A stretch of DNA of 6,402 nt, taken from the NCBI GenBank assembly GCA_030432505.1, contig JAUIHA010000047.1, positions 1-6,402 of the forward strand. Direction: 5' to 3'. A program made the translations under genes and the position numbers. This document shows positions 1 to 5,477 of this stretch, one piece after another. Numbering within the stretch: the stretch's first letter is position 1; every line of letters begins with the position of its first letter. The notes under the pieces were generated by a model. It was not told where the DNA came from. It ran no database searches and saw only the letters and a program-made list of their open reading frames with translations. This DNA is from a bacterium (GTDB lineage: Bacteria; Babelota; Babeliae; Babelales; RVW-14).

Positions 1-27
1 CTGAGCCAGAATCAAACTCTCCGTATC
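1..27 (-). rRNA. rrs: 16S ribosomal RNA, 5' end only (gene continues beyond left edge)
   Basis: Read on the minus strand, bases 20 to 1 give AGAGTTTGATTCTGGCTCAG, the conserved start of bacterial 16S rRNA (E. coli positions 8-27, the 27F primer site). Counting back seven bases places the mature 5' end near base 27; the exact end depends on processing and is an estimate. Only about 27 bases of the gene are present, so no taxonomic reading is possible. The gene is transcribed leftward, away from the kinase gene. Confidence 0.95.
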
Positions 28-175
28 AAAATTAACTGGTCTCTACACTCAGAAATTTTATTATCTTATTTCTGATTTAGATTTTGTGTATTTCAAAGAT
101 AAAATCTTTTCTCATTTTCGGCTTGTTTCAGGTACTCTTTTTTTCCCGTTTCGTTTCCCGCCTCTCTTGAAGACA
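28..175 (-). other. 16S rRNA leader (pre-rRNA 5' spacer)
   Basis: This stretch lies between the predicted rRNA promoter and the mature 16S 5' end, giving a leader of roughly 148 bases if transcription starts near base 175. It has no open reading frame of note. It contains a boxA-like site near 91-102 and a short tandem-like repeat, TTTCCCG on the plus strand at 142-148 and 154-160. RNase III-type processing stems would pair with sequence downstream of 16S, which is outside the window, so they cannot be checked. Confidence 0.6.
91..100 (-). promoter_or_regulatory. boxA-like antitermination site in the 16S leader
   Basis: The minus strand reads ATCTTTGAAA here, close to the boxA core of rRNA leaders (TGCTCTTTGAAA-type) that is bound by NusB/NusE to prevent early Rho termination. 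Its place, about 65 bases upstream of the mature 16S end and downstream of the predicted promoter, is right for such a site. The first bases of the consensus are not matched, so this is a candidate only. Confidence 0.4.
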
Positions 176-181
176 TTTAGA

Positions 182-209
182 AGTATAACCGGTACTAAGA
201 GTATTTCAA
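182..209 (-). promoter_or_regulatory. sigma-70-type promoter for the 16S rRNA transcript
   Basis: On the minus strand a -35 box TTGAAA (bases 209-204) and a -10 box TATACT (187-182) are separated by 16 bp. Both match the consensus at five of six positions. Immediately upstream on this strand (211-245) lie long A and T runs of the kind expected for an UP element bound by the RNA polymerase alpha subunit. Transcription would start near base 175. Position, direction and strength all fit the rRNA promoter. The bases after the -10 box are AT-rich, unlike the GC-rich discriminators of proteobacterial rRNA promoters. Confidence 0.7.
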
Positions 210-210
210 G

Positions 211-245
211 CTTTTTTATCATTTTTTTTTATATTTTTTTAAATC
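211..245 (-). promoter_or_regulatory. A/T-rich UP-element-like region of the rRNA promoter
   Basis: Nearly pure A/T sequence directly upstream of the -35 box, with T runs on the plus strand at about 211-217, 222-230 and 234-240. Such A/T tracts at about -40 to -75 stimulate rRNA promoters in well-studied bacteria. The role here is inferred from composition and position. Confidence 0.5.
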
Positions 246-259
246 AGTAAAATCGAAGG

Positions 260-290
260 CGCAAAAAACATAATAGAAACCGCAAAAAAC
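260..290. repeat. Two direct copies of CGCAAAAAAC, 21 bp apart
   Basis: The ten-base word CGCAAAAAAC occurs at 260-269 and again at 281-290. The 21-bp period is two helical turns, so both A tracts face the same side of the DNA. They sit upstream of the rRNA promoter (beyond its UP-like region) and upstream of the divergent kinase gene, where they could bend DNA or bind a nucleoid protein. No binding protein can be named. Confidence 0.5.
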
Positions 291-321
291 TCACTTTTTG
301 TAAATTAAAAATTTTCTTCAT

Positions 322-349
322 TTGCACTCTCATTTTTATCATTTACACT
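322..349 (+). promoter_or_regulatory. possible promoter of the kinase/pilN-like operon
   Basis: TTGCAC at 322-327 and TACACT at 344-349 are separated by 16 bp and lie 30 bases upstream of the kinase start codon. Both boxes are weak matches to the sigma-70 consensus (three and four of six). The region is so A/T-rich that chance matches are expected. An inverted repeat, ATCATTT at 338-344 and AAATGAT at 355-361, overlaps the -10 box and the start of the transcript; it could be an operator or a small hairpin, or nothing. Confidence 0.25.
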
Positions 350-366
350 GAAAAAAATGATGAATT

Positions 367-372
367 AAGGAG
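367..372 (+). promoter_or_regulatory. strong ribosome binding site of the kinase gene
   Basis: AAGGAG lies six bases upstream of the ATG at 379, a near-perfect Shine-Dalgarno sequence at ideal spacing. It fixes the kinase start codon and shows that the host uses standard Shine-Dalgarno initiation. Confidence 0.85.
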
Positions 373-378
373 TAAATC

Positions 379-1500
379 ATGAAGATTCTAACCATCGGCG
401 GAGCCACACAAGACACTTTTCTAACATATACTGGCTCTGACTATCTCACTATTACAAAAAAAGGCATCGCGAGCAGTTACTTACTATTTGAATCAGGCGA
501 GAAAGTTGAAATTGATAACATCCAAGAACTCACTGGCGGTGGCGCTACCAACTCAGCTGTATCATTTAGTAGGCTTGGCTTTGACGTCAGCTGCTTTTCT
601 TCTATTAGCCAAGACCCTGCCGGCAATAAGATTATAGAAAAATTGAAAGCGGAGAATGTCAATACTTCTTATCTGCATACAACAACTAAGCACCGAACAG
701 GAACTTCCTACATTATTAATTCAAACCTTGGGGAACGAACTATCTTTGCCTTTCGTGGGGCAAACGGACACATGCAAAAAGATAAACTACCAATAGACGC
801 CCTTACTGATGCTGACTACTTATATATAACATCACTCAGCAACGAATCGTCTCAACTCCTACCGCTTATTGTATCGCAAGCAAAAAAACACAATGTCCCC
901 GTTGCAATTAATCCAGGAACAAGTCAGCTCACAAAGGAAACTCACTCACTCAAAACAGCACTCAAGGATATTGATATCCTTATACTTAATAGTTATGAGG
1001 CAAAAATTTTCATGTTTGCACTTATAGAAAGTGATGAAAATTACAAACGCTCTCTTGAAAGCAGTCCCGGACTACGTTCCTGCGAAGTCTCTATTACTGA
1101 AGAAAAGCCATACCTTATTGATAACCCAATTCCTTATGAAGATCTTTATTTTAGTATTCGCAAATTCTTTAAAGAAGCTCTCAAGATGGGGCCCAAAATA
1201 GTTGTTATTACCAATGGATGCAATGGTGTGTATGTAGCAACAAAAGAAAAGATCTACTTTCACCCAAGTATGAAACTTTCAATTGTTGATAGCGTTGGCG
1301 CAGGAGACTCGTTTGGCTCATGCTTTGTTGCAAGCCTTTTACTTGGGTATCCAATAGAACAAGCTCTTAAAAATGGTATCATCAACAGCGCTTCTGTTCT
1401 CAGCTATCTTGGCGCAAAGCAGGGACTTTTATCACACGAACAACTGAAAAGCAAAATTGACTCAATTGATAAAACCCTTTTACAAGTATTTCCTTTATGA
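379..1500 (+). CDS. PfkB-family carbohydrate/nucleoside kinase, substrate unknown
   Basis: A 373-residue kinase of the ribokinase/PfkB family, which transfers phosphate from ATP to a hydroxyl of a sugar or nucleoside in the cytoplasm. The first family signature is visible as GGGATNSAVSFSRLG at residues 53-67. The NxxE motif (N204-E207) that helps place Mg-ATP is present. The second signature, DSVGAGDSFGSCF at 304-316, carries the anion-hole glycines and the catalytic base Asp310. The N-terminal strand KILTIGGATQD is also typical. The protein is longer than the usual 300-330 residues, with an extended lid before signature 1 (about residues 13-50) and an insert of about 45 residues after NxxE (about 212-258). 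The start is set by AAGGAG six bases upstream. Its stop overlaps the next start (ATGA), so the two genes are co-translated. Adenosine, ribose and fructose-type substrates are all possible; the sequence does not decide. Confidence 0.9.
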   Translation: MKILTIGGATQDTFLTYTGSDYLTITKKGIASSYLLFESGEKVEIDNIQELTGGGATNSAVSFSRLGFDVSCFSSISQDPAGNKIIEKLKAENVNTSYLHTTTKHRTGTSYIINSNLGERTIFAFRGANGHMQKDKLPIDALTDADYLYITSLSNESSQLLPLIVSQAKKHNVPVAINPGTSQLTKETHSLKTALKDIDILILNSYEAKIFMFALIESDENYKRSLESSPGLRSCEVSITEEKPYLIDNPIPYEDLYFSIRKFFKEALKMGPKIVVITNGCNGVYVATKEKIYFHPSMKLSIVDSVGAGDSFGSCFVASLLLGYPIEQALKNGIINSASVLSYLGAKQGLLSHEQLKSKIDSIDKTLLQVFPL

Positions 1501-2507
1501 TTGATATTATAAAAAAAATACTCCCACTTAACCTCCTGAGAAAATTACGAGATAGAAACAAAGTAGTATGTATTCAGCTAACAACAAAAAACCTACTGCT
1601 TAGTCTTTTTAAAAAACATCGTACGCATCTTTCACTCATTCAGGCTGAAGAAGTACAACTAGAAGATAACGTGTATCGCTCAGGAGTCTGCTTTAATCCA
1701 TCACGCATAAATTTCATCGTCTCTTCCTTTATTAATAAGCACCACCTTAGTAGACCAGAAACTATCGTCAGTATTCCCGAAGCAAAAACCATCAATCCTC
1801 CAAACATGGCCGCATTCCAACTGGCCTTATGTTTAAAGAAGACAACAACACACTTAAAATGTGTAACAACAGACACTTTTTTTCAGAATAATATGAATAA
1901 TGATATGCGCATTACAAAAAGTAGTTATCGCCAACTTCTTCAAAATGACTTACTCAAGTTTTTAAAAGAATATAATGAATCACCCGGCTCGAGATGGATA
2001 ATAGCAACACTCTGTTTAGCACTAGGCATACTTATTCCACTTTGTTCTTTATATATTGACTCAGAAAAAATAATCAAAAAAACATCTCAATCATACGCCA
2101 TTCTTGCTGAAGAAACCGATACCCTTGCGCAAAAAATTCGCAAACTTCACAAGATCCAGGCAGAAACCTCTAAGGTTCAGAAAAAGTCTCAAACGGTCCA
2201 ATACCTCTCAACAAACCTTCACAACCCACATAAACTTTTAACCATTATTGCCAAGTCAATTCCACCACAAAGCTTTTTAACGCAACTCTTAGTTGAAAAA
2301 AATGAAGAACAAGCAGCTTTTGATTATCAGATAACCCTGCAAGGAATAACGCTTGATATCAATGAAACACCTCTTTTTGTTAGCACTCTTGAGAAATCTC
2401 ACTTCTTCAAATCACTTACCATTACCCTCATCAAAGAACTTGAGGATTCCAGAGAAAAGAAAAAGCATTACGCCTTTACAATTAATGGGATTCTTAAAGA
2501 AGAATAA
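1497..2507 (+). CDS. PilN-like type IV pilus / type II secretion inner-membrane assembly protein
   Basis: A 336-residue single-pass membrane protein. Residues 1-160 are cytoplasmic and include a segment (about 22-95) that resembles the first beta-strands of the actin-like protein PilM or GspL. One hydrophobic helix spans about 167-187, followed by a probable coiled coil rich in Lys, Glu and Gln (188-238). The C-terminal domain (about 245-336) has the PilN/GspL-like pattern: LLTIIAKSIPPQSFLTQL, a strand with ITLQGITLD, then FVSTLEKSHFF. PilN proteins form the inner-membrane alignment platform linking the cytoplasmic ring to the pilus or secretin. A typical PilN is near 180-200 residues with only a short cytoplasmic tail, so the long N-terminal part is unusual and recalls GspL. 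The start overlaps the kinase stop by four bases, and no Shine-Dalgarno is visible just upstream, which suggests translational coupling. The family call rests on architecture and motif pattern. Confidence 0.6.
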   Translation: MIDIIKKILPLNLLRKLRDRNKVVCIQLTTKNLLLSLFKKHRTHLSLIQAEEVQLEDNVYRSGVCFNPSRINFIVSSFINKHHLSRPETIVSIPEAKTINPPNMAAFQLALCLKKTTTHLKCVTTDTFFQNNMNNDMRITKSSYRQLLQNDLLKFLKEYNESPGSRWIIATLCLALGILIPLCSLYIDSEKIIKKTSQSYAILAEETDTLAQKIRKLHKIQAETSKVQKKSQTVQYLSTNLHNPHKLLTIIAKSIPPQSFLTQLLVEKNEEQAAFDYQITLQGITLDINETPLFVSTLEKSHFFKSLTITLIKELEDSREKKKHYAFTINGILKEE

Positions 2508-2511
2508 CCCC

Positions 2512-2940
2512 CTATTCAAAACCTTTATCTTTTCTCATCTTTTTGATTCGACTGCGATGCTTTTTATCTTTAAGGCGCTCCTCTTTTTTTGCTTTTGACA
2601 CACGCGTCTTCATACGCTTCTTGGGAATATGCAGCGCCTCACTTACCATCTTTGCCAACTGCTTTAACGCAGCTTCTTTATTTTGTTGCTGACTTCGAGA
2701 CGCTCCACTATGAACAATCAAATCACCATCGACAGTAAGTCGAGAGGATAATTTATTGCTTACTCGTTCTTTTTGAGCATCGCTAAGCACATTGGTTGTG
2801 TGGACATTCCAGCGGAGCGTAATCTTAGTGCTCGTCTTATTTACGTGCTGCCCACCCGGACCGCCAGCTCTACTAGCCGTTATCTCAATTTCGTGACGAG
2901 GAATAACCACCCCCTCTTTTACAAAAATATCACCATCCAT
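2512..2940 (-). CDS. arfB: ArfB, GGQ-type peptidyl-tRNA hydrolase that rescues stalled ribosomes
   Basis: A 142-residue protein, matching the roughly 140 residues of E. coli ArfB (YaeJ). The catalytic loop RAGGPGGQHVNKTSTKI (24-40) contains the GGQ motif at 29-31, which enters the peptidyl-transferase centre and hydrolyses peptidyl-tRNA. There is no codon-recognition domain as in release factors RF1/RF2. The C-terminal tail (about 107-139) is dense in Lys and Arg. In the known family this tail sits in the empty mRNA entry channel of ribosomes stalled without a stop codon. The ATG is preceded at six bases by AAGGG (plus-strand 2947-2951). The gene converges on the pilN-like gene with only four bases between the stop codons, and no terminator is visible there. 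It is divergent from rpsA. A close relative, mitochondrial ICT1, shares this architecture. Confidence 0.93.
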   Translation of the reverse strand: MDGDIFVKEGVVIPRHEIEITASRAGGPGGQHVNKTSTKITLRWNVHTTNVLSDAQKERVSNKLSSRLTVDGDLIVHSGASRSQQQNKEAALKQLAKMVSEALHIPKKRMKTRVSKAKKEERLKDKKHRSRIKKMRKDKGFE

Positions 2941-3044
2941 CGCTCACCCTTTTCATCCTCAAAAGTTTTGTGCTTCTATCGCCATCTCCAGTGTACACCC
3001 AGCTGTGTAGCAAACGCACCTTTTCCTTTACTTTTAGGGGTTAT

Positions 3045-3073
3045 CTGCTAGAATTGCTAGTGTTATGTATAGT
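3045..3073 (+). promoter_or_regulatory. probable promoter of the rpsA-ndk operon
   Basis: A -10 box TATAGT at 3068-3073 (five of six consensus bases) lies 17 bp downstream of CTGCTA at 3045-3050, a weak -35 box. The region also has two copies of TGCTAG (3046-3051 and 3055-3060) that could be part of an operator. The resulting transcript would have a leader of about 100 bases, enough to include the hairpin at 3099-3145. The call rests mainly on the -10 box and position. Confidence 0.35.
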
Positions 3074-3098
3074 ATTTGTTTAACCCTTTAGGATGTGT

Positions 3099-3145
3099 AT
3101 TGTGGCACAAAGCGGCTTATCTTCAATAAGCTGTTTCTCCACAAT
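3099..3145 (+). promoter_or_regulatory. long hairpin in the rpsA mRNA leader, candidate autoregulatory element
   Basis: ATTGTGG (3099-3105) pairs perfectly with CCACAAT (3139-3145). Inside it, bases 3110-3120 pair with 3126-3136 over 11 positions, two of them G-U, closing a five-base CTTCA loop. An asymmetric internal loop of 4 and 2 bases separates the stems. The hairpin ends about 20 bases upstream of the Shine-Dalgarno, and no T run follows, so it is not an intrinsic terminator. In E. coli, S1 represses its own translation through a structured rpsA leader; a similar role here is inference. Confidence 0.45.
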
Positions 3146-3165
3146 TCTTATCTAAGATTACCTTC

Positions 3166-3170
3166 AAGGA
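3166..3170 (+). promoter_or_regulatory. ribosome binding site that decides the rpsA start
   Basis: AAGGA lies eight bases upstream of the ATG at 3179. An in-frame GTG at 3095 would add 28 residues, but those have no S1-like features, overlap the leader hairpin, and have only AGGA one base or so away. The ATG at 3179 is therefore preferred. Confidence 0.8.
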
Positions 3171-3178
3171 CAATTAAT

Positions 3179-4999
3179 ATGTCTCATGAATCAATGGAAG
3201 ATATACGACTTTCTTCCCGTTATAGCGCAGAAATCATTGAAGAAGAATATCAATTAAGCGATGCTGACCAAGCAAGCCTTGATTCTCTTTACGATGATAT
3301 TACCGGCAAATTTAACGTTGGAAAAGTTGTATCAGGAAAAATTGTAAACAAAGAACACAATGGCGTTCTTGTAAGCATCGATTATAAATCAGATGGTCTT
3401 ATTCCTAACTACGAATTTTCCGAATACGAGTTACAAAAACTCGCAGAAGGCGTTGAAATCGACGTTCTTCTTGACCGTTTAGAAGATGAAAACGGTGTTG
3501 TTGTACTTTCATACCAAAAAGCAAAAGCCCTTAAAGCTTGGGACAAAATCTCAGAGCTTGCTGCTGCTGATGAGCCAGTACGCGGTGTTGTTACTCACAA
3601 AGTTAAAGGTGGTTTAAGTGTAGACGTTGGTATCCCAGCGTTCCTTCCTGGATCACAAATTGACATTCAACGTGTTACCGACTTCGACCAATTTGTTGGA
3701 CAAGAAGTTATCTGTAAAATCTTGAAAGTTAACAAGAAACGTGGAAATGTTATCATCTCCCGCAGAAAACACATTGAAGAACAACGTTCTGAAGACAAGA
3801 AAAAAGCTCTCGAAACTATCAGCGAAGAACAAGTACTTCAAGGTACTGTTAAAAACATCACCAGCTACGGTGTGTTCGTTGACGTTGGTGGAATCGATGG
3901 TCTTCTTCATATCACTGATATGTCCTGGGGACGTATTGCACACCCAAGTGAACTCGTAAAAATTGGTGATACCATCACCGTTAAAGTCATCTCATTCGAT
4001 AAGATGCACGAGAAGATTTCTCTTGGTATGAAGCAACTCGCTGCAAACCCTTGGGAACATGTTGATGAGAAATACCCTCTTAACAGCAACGTTAAAGGTA
4101 AAATCTCAAGCATCACAGACTACGGTCTTTTTGTTGAAGTTGAAAAAGGTGTTGAAGGTCTTGTTCACATTTCCGAAATCTCATGGACAGAACGTATCAA
4201 TAACTTGAGCAAACACTTCGCAATTGGTGATGAAATTGAAGCACTCGTTGTTGCTCTTGATAAAGACAACAGAAGAATGTCTCTCTCCATCAAGCAACTC
4301 AGCGAAGATCCTTGGAAAGCTGTTGCAGAGAAGTTCAAAGTTGGTGAAAAAATCAAAGGTAAAATCAGTAACATTACTGATTTCGGTCTTTTCGTACAAC
4401 TTCTTGAAGGTGTTGATGGTCTTGTACACATCTCAGACATCTCATGGACCGACCACGTAACACATCCAAGCGAACGCTACAAAAAAGGTGACGAAGTTGA
4501 AGCTGTTGTTCTTGCTATTGATCCAGCAAACAGAAAAGTTTCACTTGGTATCAAGCAGCTTGAAAAAGATCCTTGGGAAAATGTTGCAGCACATTACAAT
4601 GTTGGCGACATGGTTGAAGGAACTGTTTCAAAAATCACCAACTTTGGAGCATTTGTTAAACTTTCAACAGGCATTGAAGGACTTGTACATATCTCCGAAC
4701 TTTCCAGCAGTGAAGTTGAGAAAGTTGAAGATATCATCAAGGTAGGTCAAACTATGCAGTTTAGAGTTATTAAGGTAAGCCCAGAAGAGCGCAAGCTTGG
4801 TCTTAGCTTAAAAGCTGAAGGTGAAAAGAGCACCGAAAAAGCTGCTGAGAAACCTAAAGAAGCTAAAAAAGAAGCTCCTAAGCAAGCACGAGCTCCTCGA
4901 GCTAAAGCTGAAGAGCCAAAAGCTTCTAAAGAACCACTTAAAGGTTCACTTCAACAGGCACTTGAAGAACATATGAAAAAACAAAAAGAAGAGAAATAA
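3179..4999 (+). CDS. rpsA: 30S ribosomal protein S1
   Basis: A 606-residue protein with six S1 (OB-fold RNA-binding) repeats at about residues 46-113, 131-196, 217-285, 302-372, 389-459 and 476-545. Repeats 3 to 6 are the most alike, each with a G-x-V/I-x-x-I-T-x-[YF]-G-x-FV core and a GLxHI-S/T-[DE] strand, as in canonical S1. In bacteria of this type S1 binds the 30S subunit through repeats 1-2 and captures and unfolds mRNA with the rest. E. coli S1 has 557 residues. The surplus here is a 26-residue or so acidic N-terminal lead and a Lys/Glu/Ala/Pro-rich tail (about 546-606) that looks disordered. The start is the ATG with AAGGA eight bases upstream. A structured leader suggests autoregulation. 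ndk begins two bases after the stop, so the two are one operon. Confidence 0.95.
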   Translation: MSHESMEDIRLSSRYSAEIIEEEYQLSDADQASLDSLYDDITGKFNVGKVVSGKIVNKEHNGVLVSIDYKSDGLIPNYEFSEYELQKLAEGVEIDVLLDRLEDENGVVVLSYQKAKALKAWDKISELAAADEPVRGVVTHKVKGGLSVDVGIPAFLPGSQIDIQRVTDFDQFVGQEVICKILKVNKKRGNVIISRRKHIEEQRSEDKKKALETISEEQVLQGTVKNITSYGVFVDVGGIDGLLHITDMSWGRIAHPSELVKIGDTITVKVISFDKMHEKISLGMKQLAANPWEHVDEKYPLNSNVKGKISSITDYGLFVEVEKGVEGLVHISEISWTERINNLSKHFAIGDEIEALVVALDKDNRRMSLSIKQLSEDPWKAVAEKFKVGEKIKGKISNITDFGLFVQLLEGVDGLVHISDISWTDHVTHPSERYKKGDEVEAVVLAIDPANRKVSLGIKQLEKDPWENVAAHYNVGDMVEGTVSKITNFGAFVKLSTGIEGLVHISELSSSEVEKVEDIIKVGQTMQFRVIKVSPEERKLGLSLKAEGEKSTEKAAEKPKEAKKEAPKQARAPRAKAEEPKASKEPLKGSLQQALEEHMKKQKEEK

Positions 5000-5001
5000 G
5001 C

Positions 5002-5409
5002 ATGGAAAGAACATTTGGTATTATTAAACCGGATGCTGTAGAAGCAAAATACAGTGGACGAATCATTTCTCGAATTGAAGAGGAAGGGTTCAACATTGTT
5101 GCAATGAAAAAGGTACACATTGCAAAAGACAAAGCTGAAGAATTTTATGCTGTTCATAAAGAACGTCCATTTTACGATGAACTCACAACATTCTTGTCCT
5201 CCGGGCCAATCATTGTTATGGTTCTTGAAAAAGCTGACGCGATTAAAGGATGGCGTAATCTCATGGGTGCAACAAACCCAGCTGAAGCTGAAGAAAACAC
5301 TCTTCGTAAGCTTTACGCTCGCAGTCTTGGCGAAAATGCTGTACACGGTTCAGATGCACCAGAAACAGCCAAGCAAGAAATTGCTTTCTTCTTTCCAGAA
5401 CTTAGCTAA
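5002..5409 (+). CDS. ndk: nucleoside diphosphate kinase
   Basis: A 135-residue enzyme, close to the usual 135-145 of bacterial Ndk. It moves the gamma phosphate of ATP onto NDPs and dNDPs through a phosphohistidine. The N-terminal signature ERTFGIIKPDAV (2-13), the SSGPI stretch at 66-70, the GATNPAEAEENTLRKLYA block (89-106) and the active site NAVHGSDAPETA (112-123) are all present. His115 is the phosphate carrier. The gene starts two bases after the rpsA stop, with only a purine-rich stretch (AGAAGAGAAA) in front, so translation probably depends on ribosomes finishing rpsA. The strong hairpin at 5421-5462 ends the operon. Nothing essential is missing. Confidence 0.97.
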   Translation: MERTFGIIKPDAVEAKYSGRIISRIEEEGFNIVAMKKVHIAKDKAEEFYAVHKERPFYDELTTFLSSGPIIVMVLEKADAIKGWRNLMGATNPAEAEENTLRKLYARSLGENAVHGSDAPETAKQEIAFFFPELS

Positions 5410-5420
5410 CACATAGTTCT

Positions 5421-5462
5421 AAAAAAAGAGGGTCGAGTAATTAAACTCGACCCTCTTTTTTT
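5421..5462. terminator. bidirectional intrinsic terminator between ndk and the Lys/Arg-rich gene
   Basis: Bases 5421-5438 pair perfectly with 5445-5462: an 11-bp stem (GAGGGTCGAGT with its complement) extended by seven A-T pairs, around the six-base loop AATTAA. Read on either strand the stem is followed by a run of seven T. It lies 11 bases after the ndk stop and 15 bases after the stop of the opposing gene, so it can end both converging transcripts. Confidence 0.93.
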
Positions 5463-5477
5463 ATGTATTCTTAACGC

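Noticed and set aside
338..361. Inverted repeat ATCATTT / AAATGAT before the kinase gene as an operator
   Set aside because: Seven A/T-rich base pairs with a ten-base spacer in a very A/T-rich region are easily due to chance; mentioned only within the promoter entry.
2941..3044. Minus-strand promoter for arfB
   Set aside because: TTGC- and TACACT-like words occur but at wrong spacing; no pair of boxes could be supported.
2773..3051. Plus-strand open frame covering the arfB start and intergenic region
   Set aside because: It is antisense to a clear arfB reading frame and its translation shows no recognisable feature.
3095..3178. In-frame GTG start giving an S1 protein 28 residues longer
   Set aside because: The extra residues lack S1-like character, overlap the leader hairpin, and have no properly spaced Shine-Dalgarno; the ATG at 3179 has AAGGA at eight bases.
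3653..4460. Several overlapping frames inside rpsA on both strands
   Set aside because: They repeat with the S1 repeats and arise from the codon pattern of rpsA; none has family features or its own start signals.
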